Shown: piece after piece, positions 47,401-58,269 of the stretch
How positions within the stretch are numbered: position 1 is the stretch's first letter
Layout of the letters: every line of letters starts with the position of its first letter
Assembly: GCA_013399855.1 (NCBI GenBank)
Contig: VXAY01003150.1
Location: forward strand, 3,686,358 to 3,750,357
Length of the DNA: 64,000 nt
Source of the DNA: Oxyruncus cristatus
Taxonomy: Eukaryota; Chordata; Aves; Passeriformes; Cotingidae
Direction: 5' to 3'
Notes under the pieces: generated by a model
What the model was told of the DNA's origin: nothing
The model's input: the letters and a program-made list of their open reading frames with translations, nothing else
The model's database searches: none
Position numbers and translations under genes: made by a program

Positions 47401-50400
47401 AAGACAAAGGGGAGGGGGTGTTGGAAGAATACCTGTACACCTGAGGAAGCAAAGACTTTTGATGTTGAAATAATAACTCTGAATAAAAGGTGGAAGGACA
47501 GCACAGCTGCCTGGCCTACAAACTATTGCCCTATGTCCCCAGATCTTTGGGGCAGCTTCTTGCTCCCTCCAGTCCCTAGGTTTTGGCTGGAGTTCTGCAG
47601 GGTCTGAATGACGTCAGACCCCAGTGGGGCTGCATGGTGGGTGCTCAGGCACACAGGCTGTGGCAGATCGATACAAGCAGCACTTGAAAGGCTAAAATGG
47701 GATGTGCTCCAACGGTGAAAAGATCCCAGGGACTGCTGCAGAGGGTTGCAGTAGATTATACCTTACTGACGCTGGAGGAAGAAGAAAGTGCTGAGTGGCC
47801 CCTCTGCACCTTCCCAAGTGTTTGTCCTTTTGCACCATGGAAGTGACTTCTCCCTTCAGCAGTAAGTTGCAGGTGCTTTGCAGACAATTAATTGTAGTAC
47901 TAGGTCTTGATTGCATTTAGCAGACATTCTAGAAATAGAGAAGTGCTTTACTTAGCTCTCTTAATAGAGGATGAGAGACTGGTGCTGTCAGCAGGTATCT
48001 CCAGCTGGCTCTGCCAGGGCCGGTATTGCTGGGAGGAGAACCCTGTTCAGTGCTCAGCTACACTATAGGTCGCTTCAGACTTCAGTTTTCCCTTCAGTAA
48101 CATGCCAGTTTTTGGAAAGCACTTCAAATGTGTAAATGAAAATGTTGCACGAGAGTGGCGAGGGATTGTTTTGCCTGTTCTTCCCCCACCCATTGGCTTT
48201 GCTTGTAGTGGCACTCGGGGAACTGGGAGGATCACTGCAAATTTCTGCACACGTGCACAACACCAGCCCTCAGCAGAGCCTGCTCTCTGCAGTTGGGGTT
48301 TTCCACAGGGCAGGTGTTCTGAGCAGGCAGAAGAGTCAAGAGCACCCAACTTGTTCACAAGTGGGAGGCACAGCAGTAAAGCAGACCAAAATGGGCCCCA
48401 GAGATCAAGCACTTTTGTTCTCATGAGAGGAAACCTCATAAAGAGCTGGGGTAATTAGGGGGAAAGGTGTCTGACGTACCATCGCTAATAATTTTTTGGA
48501 ATAGTGGGGTGGAAGATACCCCAGCAAACTGAATTCCCACCTTCTTGCATGTGCCATTCACTGTGACCGTGGAACAGACGTCACCCCACCAGGAGAGACA
48601 CTGCAGAACGAAGGGAAATGATGCTTTTCCCCATAGCTATGGATGCAGTCACAGAACATGTTACTTGGCTTTCTATCCTATTCATTCGCCTTCAAGTAGT
48701 GCTTGTGCAGAGAAACAAGGTGACCTGTGGGGACTGCTTCACAATGAAAACCATCTTATTTCAGCTGTGCAGAAAGCAAAGAAAATACCTGCACTTGTGT
48801 TCAGTAATGTGTGGGATCAAAGCACACACCTGAGCCAGCAGGGTTAATGGTACTGCACATGAGGAGCTCCATCCTTGATCCAGCAAGATCTTTAAATGCA
48901 TGTTTATCCTCAATAATAGCAGTAAAGCTTTTATAATCGAGGCTTACAGTTATCTTTACATTCTTAAGTGTCTTGCTGCTCGGGGAAATTAATACTGAAG
49001 CCCCTGATTTTTACGCTATTTAACAAGTAAGCTTACTTGGTGCAGGCATTCGGATGGATCCAGAGGGACTCACTGTGCAATGCACAGCCTGAGTGGAGAA
49101 GGGAGGGCTTGGAGGGGGACAGAGGCATGTGAGGAGAGAGCCAGGTGAGCTGGGAATAGAGGCTCAAGAGAGGGTGTCTGTTGTGCAAAGTATGCTGCAG
49201 AACTGAAACAGGGAAGATTCAAAGCTGTTGCATAAAGTAGGAGGAATTTCCTCCCCTCAACATACACTGAACCTTAAGTTAGAGAAAAAGGGGAAAGAAT
49301 GGAAAGTGGGATAATGACAGAAGTCAAGACCCTCAGACCTACCCACACACCCCCATTCACACAGCTCTGATAAGAGGGAAGCAGCTGCCCATCCTATCAG
49401 ACCACTGTCAGTACTCCTTCCTTGGGGATCTGTTGGTGAGCAGAGCAAGCTCCAAAAACTACCCTAAGACAACAGTTTGAGGCTTAAGGCTTTGTCTGGT
49501 CCTTACAGTCCAGTCTTTTGCTGTTGCTTCTCTCCTGTGAGTTATGAGCAGCTCCAAGTACTGCCTGACCTTCCTGCAGGTGAGAGCCAAGACAGGATTC
49601 ATCCAGGTGTCTTCTGCTTTCTTCCTCTGTAACTCCTGTGTGCTGGTCTCTACCTCTGTGCTATGTCTTTTCTCTACCCCTCTATTTTTTAACCTCCATC
49701 TGCCTTTTCTTTCCCCTGTTTCTGTCCTCATTCTGGGCTGGGTAGGAGAACGGGCACAATCTGCTCCTGTGTCCAAGGACTGGCAGGTCCTCCAGCACCA
49801 CACCAGTGTCTGCCACAGCTCAGAGGAGAAGCAGTTTAATGGCTCAGTTATCCAGGAGGGCTTCTGGCTTTGTCCATCACACAGAGCTCTCACCACTGCA
49901 ACCATGACTCACAGCATCCTCCCTGGCCTAGGGGGGTCTTTGCCAACGAGCAGACTCAGCCTGTCCTCTGGGAGAGCTCCACTGGCCGCACAGCTCTGCC
50001 TGGGCTAACCAGCTGCATGGCCCTGCCAGGAACCTGCAAGGAGCTGTGTCACAAACACACAGACATTTCACCCCACACCTTCTGCCCAAACCCCTTGCAC
50101 ACCAGTCTGGCTTCCCCAACAGACATCTAGACTAGTGTGTACTTTGAAAAGAAAGGAACAGAGACTCCCAAGCTGTGCACACAACTTTCCTCCTGAAGGG
50201 AAAATTGGAGAAATGTTCATTGTGCTGTTTAATTTTCACTGGCCTGCTGGATATGAGAAGGAATAAGACACTGAAAGAATGAGCACAGATTGGCTCAGGC
50301 AGCGTAGCTTTGAGTTATGGTCAGCTATACAGAATGAGCCTTTTTCTCTATTTCTTAAATAAGAAACGGGATTGTAATGCAGCGGCTCAGAACTGCCATG

Positions 50401-53400
50401 GATGATTAATCATGGAAAGCACACCATGACATAAAGATGAAGTACTGAAATGACAACTGTGATGGCATTGGTGGTGTATGATGGGGCAAAGGAATAATAT
50501 CAATGCTGAAGATACATCTGTATGGAAACAGCAGCTCCAGCATTGCAAACAGCACAGTCCGTATTTCCATTTTCTGCCTCCCCATGCCCAGTGGAAGAGT
50601 CCTCCACCTCTGTCAAGTTAGAAATATTTCTAGGTTAGATTTTCACTAGGTTAGTGAAATAAAACAGATTTTGCAGACAGCTTTCTCTGCAGGGCCAGAA
50701 AACATTTGTGGAGCACATGAAATGGGAAGAGCTGAAGGCAGCACTTAGGCCAGTCACTACACGGTTCCCAGCATCCAGCAGCTTGAGCTGCAGCAGCACC
50801 ATGTCTGGAAAGAACAGAAGGACCAATCCCAAGTCCATCATTTCCAAATAATGCCCTGAAGTTTGCAAGGCCACAGGGTGGGTCATGGTGGGGCATCCCC
50901 CCTGCCTGGGCTGTTAGCCGGTCTTGCTCACCAGGGAGGGAGATGGCACCCAATCACCAGCTCAGTGAAACAGCTCTTGTCAAAGCTGGGCTTCATTGTA
51001 ACCTCCTGGTAATTAATAGTCCAGTGCTTTATTTTGTTTCTAGCCTATACCTTAGCTGTACTCCCATGGGGGTTAAACTGTCCCAGCAGGCCACTAGCTT
51101 CCCTCTCCACACTGCACAGATCCAAACCTTTCCTCGGGCTCTATTAACTAGTTTTGAGAAAGAGCCGAGAAACAAATGACAAAGCACTGATTTATATGAT
51201 GAAAGCAGTTCCACAAGGGGCAACCACCTACAAAAAGCCGTTTCTTAATTCTTCCTAGAGTGAGTCGGAGGTACAGAAGCAGCAGTACAAAAAAAGCAGC
51301 CCTTCCCTTTTGATCCCTACTGTTTTAAATCTTGCATGCTACTCAGGAGGCCTTTTTCTTTCACAACCCCAGTGCTTTAGTACTTAGAAGCACCACTGGA
51401 TCGTTTCTATATATGGAGATCAAAAATCTCACCTCCAGGTTGTAATAGTGGAGGACAAAACTGAACCTAAAGAGAGCCTGGACACTGAGTTATGGCCTGG
51501 AGGTTACTTTCCCTCGACTGCAGGTCCTTGCAGACCCAAAGTAACCTGATAACTGCTGCTGTCTGGGGACAAGGAGAGGAGGAGGGGTACAGCAGGAAGG
51601 ATGACGATGACCATGTCCAGCAGCAACAGTCAGTCTTGCACATTCATCCCCAGCAGCAGCTGGTTGTCACATCACACAAGGGTACAAGGGAGAAGGAAGA
51701 CAGTCACTAATCTTGACACTTGACACCTTAAACTAAGCAACATCAAAACAGGTCATTCCTTTTCCCCAGGCTTGGAGTAGCTCATGCATTTCAACTCCAC
51801 TCATGACTCCAAGACTGATTTCTAGTCAAGTCACCAAACTGGTATTTGGGGTTGTGTTCCTTCTGACTCTTGGCTATACAGCTGGAGATGAGAGCCTGTG
51901 TCCTGCAAGCTGAAAGGCAGAGCACATTTAGTCAGCTGCACTTTCTGTATCAAAGGTTACAATATTAATTTCTTGTTTTGTTTCAAGTACCCCAGCTCCC
52001 AGAGGAGATATGTTATCTGTGTTGTGCCCAGCCCTTCTCTATGGCTCAGAGTCTTGAGTTTACCCAGGGGGAGATCCCAAGTCCAGGTTGGAAATGCTGC
52101 TGTGGGTCTGGGCTGTGACTGTATCTGCCCTCACATTTCTGATTCTGTGGCTGAAGGCAGAGCATTTCCTCAGGGCATGTAGGTGCCTCAAAAATAGTTT
52201 GGACCGTCCAGGCTGACAGGAGAATGGTTTGGCTTCCAGCCAAAATGAGGGTCCTGTGATCCAAAAGGGCTGTGTTTGGGGGTCTGCCAAATCAGCAAAT
52301 GATCTGCTATAAAGCAGTGAGACAGAGCTGGCTGCACAGGCAGGCAGCACAGTCATTCACTGCAAGCTGTGGACACACTCCATTGCAGCGAGGAGACCAC
52401 TCGGCACAAGGTTGAACAGTTAGGAATCAATGCCACCAGCATTCCTGAGGAAACTGGGCTTTATGTGGAGTGGCAGGTTCCAGTTCCTAGAAACTGCTGG
52501 GATGTAATTGATGGGTTTGTACCATTTTGCTGGTATTTTGCCCAGTAGCTCTGTGTCCTCCCTCTGGCTGTGCAGCAGAGCAGAGCTCGGATTTCACATT
52601 CACACACATCTGGGATTCCCTGCGGAAAGGCTGCCTTCCTGGGGCATCGCTTGGCCAAAATCACCTTTCTGCAAAGGTGCTCCCTGGCCCTGAGGTGTTA
52701 CAGCAGCAAGAACCTCACTGCCAGCTCCGGGAGAGCTGCATGGGCGCTCACCTGCTGCCTGAGCAGGCCTGAACAGCAAGGTGCAGAGAAGGCAGAAGGT
52801 GGCTGCTCAGGACGGTGAGAGCAACCTGATTATAAACAAGATTTGCAATGCACAGCCCTGACAGAGGCCTGGCTTTGCTTTCTGACAGCAGGAAGCTCTT
52901 CCATAAAGCAATATCTGTTACTGGCTGAGTGGATTTAAGAACTCACTCCACCCTCACTCAAGCTGACAAAAACTGCTGTCAGCCCCAGCAGCAGGCTCCT
53001 GCCCCTTTCCTTGTGCCTGCACCTGTACTCATCCATCCTGGCAGGAGGCTGCTGCCAGCAGCTAACTTGGTCAAGAAACAGTTATTTAATTTTTTGGCAT
53101 TAATTTTGTTAGCATGCTGGTTTCTCACTGGCTTAGATACAGTCCAGGGTTGTATCCTGTATCTACAAATCAGCAAAGAAATGAGGCAGCATTTTAAGGC
53201 CGAGTCTATCATTAGAAATAAAACATAAACCAGGCAGTGGTTATATCACTTTGGTGATATACTGAAAGGACCATGTCCAAACTACACATTCTAAAATAAT
53301 ACTCCACACTCACACACTTTAAAATAAGATTTTTAAAAGGGGAATTTGTATCTACTATCAAAATAGCAAATAGCATGCTTGGGAAAAAAGAAAAACAGAA

Positions 53401-54524
53401 AGGCTGTGATCAAAGCTAAACTGGACATATTAAAACAGCCTCTTTCTCTAGCCTGGGCACTAAGGACTCAGTCTTACCCCTTGATCTTGTGTATAAGCAG
53501 ATAGTAAAATGCAGGTATTACTGAAGTATGCCAGGATATGAACATAAAACTGTCACATCTTGGTTAGTCACCTCTCCCTTTGCTACAGAAACTGCCTGTT
53601 GGTTGCCAGAGATACCTACACAAACAGCAAATTCCTGAGAGAAATGAGCTGGCTGCTATTGCAGCATCCAGAGAGTCCTACTGGAGAGGGCACCAGCGAG
53701 GCCTGTCTGTGACAAGGGGTACAGAGAAGCAGGGGAAAGGCTGCAGAAGGGAGTTGGCAGCCAAGCCAAGCCAGACCCTGCCATGCTGTTCTTTGGTGCA
53801 CTCTAAACACGTGCTGCCCCTTTCTCAGTGCAGTGTCTGCACCCATTTCTCAGATGGCACTCGGCTGACTAATCCTCGGAGCAGTGATGTCTCAGACATC
53901 ACCGAGCAGATTTAAAGCACTTGCCCCTCGCCGAAGGAAAATCATCAGCGGAAGCATCTGCCAGCTGAGATGGTGTCTCCCTTTGGATGCATTTCAGACT
54001 GAGCTGCCACAGCTGTGCAGCACAGCACGCATTGGCAAACCTGCCTGCTGTTGAGAGCCCCAGGCAAGGGAGGGAACATCAGCACACTCTCTCCACGTGG
54101 GAGGGCTGGGCACTAGACCAAGGGGGTTTACACAGTAAGTGGCCGACGAGCCAGACAAAGTTTTACATTGTAAGTGGTCAATGGGCCTTCATGCAAAAAG
54201 TCACCCTGACCTTTTCTTATCCAGGAGGGAAGCACCAAGCACCACCAGGAGAGAGCACATTTTGCAGCAACAAAAGGAGAGTTAAGGCAGGGCAGCCAGT
54301 TAGCCCAGTCTATGCCCTATTGCACCTTTCATCATGGGCTTTCTGAGAGAGGCGAGCCTCTACGATCAGTTCTTCTTTTATTCTCAGTATGCCCTAGACA
54401 AGGTCAGTCTTATGAGCTGATTACAACCGGCCTTGCCTTCTGGCTTTGCAACCACTCTGAGCAGAAGCACCCTCTGAGTATATTGTGTTTTACGGGTTCT
54501 TCTGTCTTGACAATCTCATTTCAG
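44167..54524 (+). other. Probable MAP6D1 intron 1, nothing coding recognised
   Basis: About 10 kb without a recognised exon on either strand. Includes the right flank of the CpG island, a perfect AT-rich hairpin (44856-44880) and a T-rich tract at about 47045-47100. Several open frames of 100-150 codons (for example 48102-48458 and 49544-50008, plus strand) look like chance. Confidence 0.5.
44856..44880 (+). repeat. AT-rich perfect hairpin
   Basis: ttaatatacc, five-base loop, ggtatattaa. Intronic. Confidence 0.8.
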
Positions 54525-54642
54525 ACAAGAGTATCGCCCATGGACTGGAGCAAAACCATCCAAGCCTATAAAGACAAAACAAGGCTTCATTATGCCAGAA
54601 GACCATTTTGTTCAAGAGACAAGCTACAAGGCAGACTTTAAG
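54525..54642 (+). CDS. MAP6D1: MAP6D1 exon 2
   Basis: 118 bp, acceptor catttcag|a, donor aag|gtaatt. Contains the Mn-like microtubule/calmodulin-binding module (Tyr-Arg-Pro-Trp-Thr-Gly, then KPSKPIKTK). The plus-strand open frame that starts earlier in another phase is a shadow. Confidence 0.88.
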
Positions 54643-57394
54643 GTAATTAACAGTTTTTAAAAATCCTAAAGTCAATGAGAGTAAAGCCCAAAGTGTACAC
54701 ATCAAGAACTACTCATTTTTTATCAGTGTGGTGTGTGTAGCCATGTCCTCACTGACCCCTCTTTCATCACTGCCCATTAGGTAATGTGGCCATCCCTTGC
54801 CTTCAGAGAGACATGCTAGGCAATGTCATACTGTAACTGGTCATCATTCAACCCAAAATTCAATCCCTCAAGTGGATACCTTATGTACAAGGTGTGTGTG
54901 TGCCATCCCCTCTCTGTGGGTAAGGTGCAATCAATACCCTCTGCACACCTTTGGAGTGGTCAGTGTGCACCAGCATTAGGGCTGCAGTGTGAGATTCAGC
55001 CTCTGGTACCAACATCAGCCACGGGCACAGGTGTTTGCAGGGGAACCTTTGCAGATCCCTGCCTGAGGAACAGCACCCACCCAGGCAGGACAAAACTCCC
55101 CCATGCTGGTGGGGGCAGAGGCAGCCCCCACTACCAACACCAAGGAGGATACAGCTGCGGTGAGCAGCCAAGCTGCACAGCTCTTGGGCCTCTGAGACTT
55201 CCTTGGGATTTTCCTGCGAGTTTCTACAACCCTCTATACCAGTGAAGGTAATTGTCTTGTTTATGAAATACATGTGTCACTGAAAATCCCACGAGGAAAC
55301 GTTCCCTCTGTACTCAGCATTTTCCCTGGCAGGGCCACACACACAGTCCCCATCCCCACAAGGAAGGAAAGTGCACACTGACAAGGCTCTGGTTTAGCTG
55401 CTTTTTGCATTAGACCACCAAGGAGAGCAGCACCTCACAGCCAACCGCAGAGTTGGTTCAGAGGGACACGGAAAGCAGAGATGGGGCCGGGGCTGAAGTC
55501 CCCAGCCGCAGTGAGCTGTGCTGTTAGAGAAAATAACTGCTACTCCAGGGCCACACGTAAAAAGTAAATCTTTGCCTTGGAGGAGACAAGGAAGAAGTGT
55601 TTAATCAGCAGACAGTCAAGTGCCTCCTCTGCAGAGGATTGCCAGCACACTGCTGCGACAAGGCACACGATGGGTATATCCAGCTCTGCTGCAAGTGGGA
55701 CAGTGACCTCAGGCAAAACAGAATTTGCAAACCTCACCAAAATCTCCTCCTTGCTCTGAATAGTCTGGGCTGCTCACCAAGGTGCAGCAATGAGAATAGA
55801 GGGTATTTAACTCTTAAACCTTCTATTTTGACCCTTGTGAATTTAATTTTTCATTTTAACCCTAGAGGGGTCAAAATAGAGTGTTGTCCTATTTGGCAGA
55901 TAGAATGCAAAGGAGAGGGTCCTAGATGAACCCCTCGGAGTCCCTATCATCCCAGTTCTCAAGGAAGGAAAGACTGGAACCCCAGACACAAACATTTGCC
56001 ACTGAGGACACTGCACTCTGGACCATGCAGCAAAGCTCTCATGTCCTGGAGCCCCAGGGTACAGCCTCTCTCACAGACAGCGTGGGAAAGGTGTAGCCAG
56101 GAACGAAGATGGTGCCAAAGAGCCACCAGTTCAAAGAAAAGCCAGACTGTCCCTGGTTCACACTTGACATTTGGACTTTCCCTCTGGCCAGAAAGCTCTG
56201 GCTTTGCCAGACATGCGAGAGTCAGGTTTACATTCTGTCCTAACAGCCTACATGGAGGACTCAGGGGAATGGCTCTCCCCAGCTGCTGAGCTGTGAACAG
56301 GATGTTTGTGACATCTCACTTGTTCCTCAGTGTGTCAGATGCATCCCCAGAGGAACGGAAAAATCAGAACAATGAAACAATAACAACCAGATCAATAGCT
56401 TTCCCTTTCTCCCTATACTCTCTTTGCCTCTGGTCTTGCTCTTCTTTCTCTGCTTGGATGGTGCCCATCAGCATACCCAGCAGAGCTTTCCACCCTTTCA
56501 TGTTTTATGGCCAAATTCACCCAGAGTCCTGGGCTGGATGCTCATCTATGGCCAGTGCTGTTTCAAAACCTTTGGGTTTTCAGCATTAGGGATGACAGAA
56601 GCATCCAGGTATCCTTCAGGCTTCAGTACAACCAAAACAGCTACATATTGCATGTAATTATGACTCCACAGACACTAGAGAGAGCAGCCACTTATCTCTG
56701 CCTTTCCTTCCGGCATGAGGAGTTTACGTCCTTATCTGAGTCCTTGAAGTTTCACAGCCTGGCATGGCCAGTAACCAGCTGTTCTCCTTTGGGTACTCCA
56801 GGCCTGCACCTCTGTTCACAGCAGACATAGATTGTAGCCCCATAAAGCATTACAACGGAACATTTTGATGGAGCCCAGATGGCATTCTCCAAAAGGTTAA
56901 GGACCACACACACACCACTGTATTTCCTCTCACTTCAAATCCAGCAACAGGCCAGTGGTGAATTTGTTGTGATGTTTGCAGAGTATTTGCCAGCAGGACT
57001 TTGTGAAGAGGCAGCTCTTCATCTTGCAGAGGCTGGCTCCAGCCAAGGCCTGCCCAGCCATGGTTATCCCCATCACACCACACACCTCCAGGTCCAAGGG
57101 CTGGGCTACAACTAAGCCCCTCCTCACTGGCAGAGCATCACACCTGCCCTCGAATCACCCTGCAGGCCAAGGCCAGTCTCACTGATGCCCAGCCAAGAGA
57201 TAACACTTGTCACAGGGAGAGCAGGTAGATCCTCTCAGCACTGCAGATCTCTCAGATTCTCTAGGCAGTTGTACTCTGCGTCACACTAATGTTTCTCTCT
57301 CCCCTTACCCCGCTAGATCCCAGAGGTGAAGACCAGGTTCTCCCCCAACCCTTCTGCCGTTTTCCAGGCGCCATCGCGGATCCTCAACGTGTGA
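54525..57394 (+). CDS. MAP6D1: MAP6 domain-containing protein 1, exons 2-3 (5' exon missing in gap)
   Basis: MAP6D1 (SL21) is a small relative of the STOP/MAP6 microtubule stabilisers that binds microtubules in a calmodulin-sensitive way and is palmitoylated at its N-terminus. Exon 2 (54525-54642) encodes QEYRPWTGAKPSKPIKTKQG, then FIMPEDHFVQETSYKADFK. Exon 3 (57317-57394) encodes IPEVKTRFSPNPSAVFQA then PSRILNV and TGA. Human MAP6D1 has the matching QEFQAWTGVKPS and FTPNPSAIFQASAPRILNV. Exon 2 enters in phase 2 and leaves in phase 0. The palmitoylated N-terminus should lie in the 43313-44166 gap, so only about 65 residues are visible. PARL lies upstream in the same orientation, as in mammals. 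Intron 2 contains an inverted repeat at 55822-55880. Confidence 0.88.
55822..55880 (+). repeat. Perfect 13-bp inverted repeat with 33-nt spacer
   Basis: Left arm tctattttgaccc (55822-55834), right arm gggtcaaaataga (55868-55880). The spacer is AT-rich and ends ttaaccctagag. Lies in MAP6D1 intron 2. Possible origin is discussed under findings. Confidence 0.8.
57317..57394 (+). CDS. MAP6D1: MAP6D1 exon 3 (terminal coding exon)
   Basis: 78 bp after a ccccgctag acceptor. Encodes the conserved family C-terminus with FSPNPSAVFQA and ends ILNV, TGA. Confidence 0.9.
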   Translation: MPEVKTRFSPNPSAVFQAPSRILNV

Positions 57395-58252
57395 ACCTGG
57401 GCCCTCCTCGCACCCAGGCAGCTTAAACGCGGCGTTTCTGTTCGGATGTATCACTATGCAATTTTCACGAGGAGTGTTAAGATCAAAGAACCGGTGTTAC
57501 CAACAGCAGCCCCAGTGATTAATGATATGCACACACACTTTCTGTCAACACAACAAACCGCAAAGCGCTTGGTTTAGAACTGGCAAAACACCCTGTGAGG
57601 AGTGACCTAGTTTTTCCCAGGAGCAGGTTCATTACTATGCCAGCTGGCGTCACATTAGGAGACCGACTTTGGGCAGCAAAGGTAGGATTGCAGGCAGTGT
57701 CCCTACGCGTAGCTACGCAGGGTAGGAGGGAAAACAATCACAACGGGATGGATAATTAAAACCCAAACCAGTTTTCTTTAGCAACACCCTTTAAGTAGGC
57801 CAGAGAAAGACCCGGGAGTAGTCTGGCCCTTTCTTCAGGGGTTTTGGAAGTAGGACCTCAACTGGCATCACCAGAAAGCACAGCTTCACAGGGGCTGGTG
57901 TGAACTTCCAGGGTTGTTTTAGAAGCTGGAGGAAGTCAACATCATTAAACTCTAAAATAAATCTGGCACATGCAGTGTTTTGGGGCTTTCCAGCTGGAAA
58001 GCTGGATATTTCCAAAACTGAAGGGCTGATGCTGGAGCAAGAGGGGACTGAACTCCAGGAGACAGCCCTGATAGTGCACCAGCCTGGTTTGTAGAGGAAT
58101 ACATGGACAGCCAGGCACCCACCAGGCTCCTCCAGAGGATCTAAGACACTTATGTAATTTGTACAGCTGTTAGGGTGAGTGTAAATATTGTACATGGATT
58201 TTACCTAAAGCAATTTGTGATCCTTTAATGAAAAGGATATGCTTATACTTTT

Positions 58253-58258
58253 AATAAA
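58253..58258 (+). terminator. Candidate MAP6D1 poly(A) signal
   Basis: Canonical AATAAA about 860 bp after the MAP6D1 stop. Another AATAAA lies near 59412, so a longer 3' UTR is possible. Confidence 0.5.
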
Positions 58259-58269
58259 TGTTAACTCTT

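Noticed and set aside
57791..58195. 134-codon minus-strand open frame overlapping the MAP6D1 3' UTR
   Set aside because: Considered as a YEATS2 terminal exon but shows no recognisable domain, and the plus-strand 3' UTR explanation is simpler.
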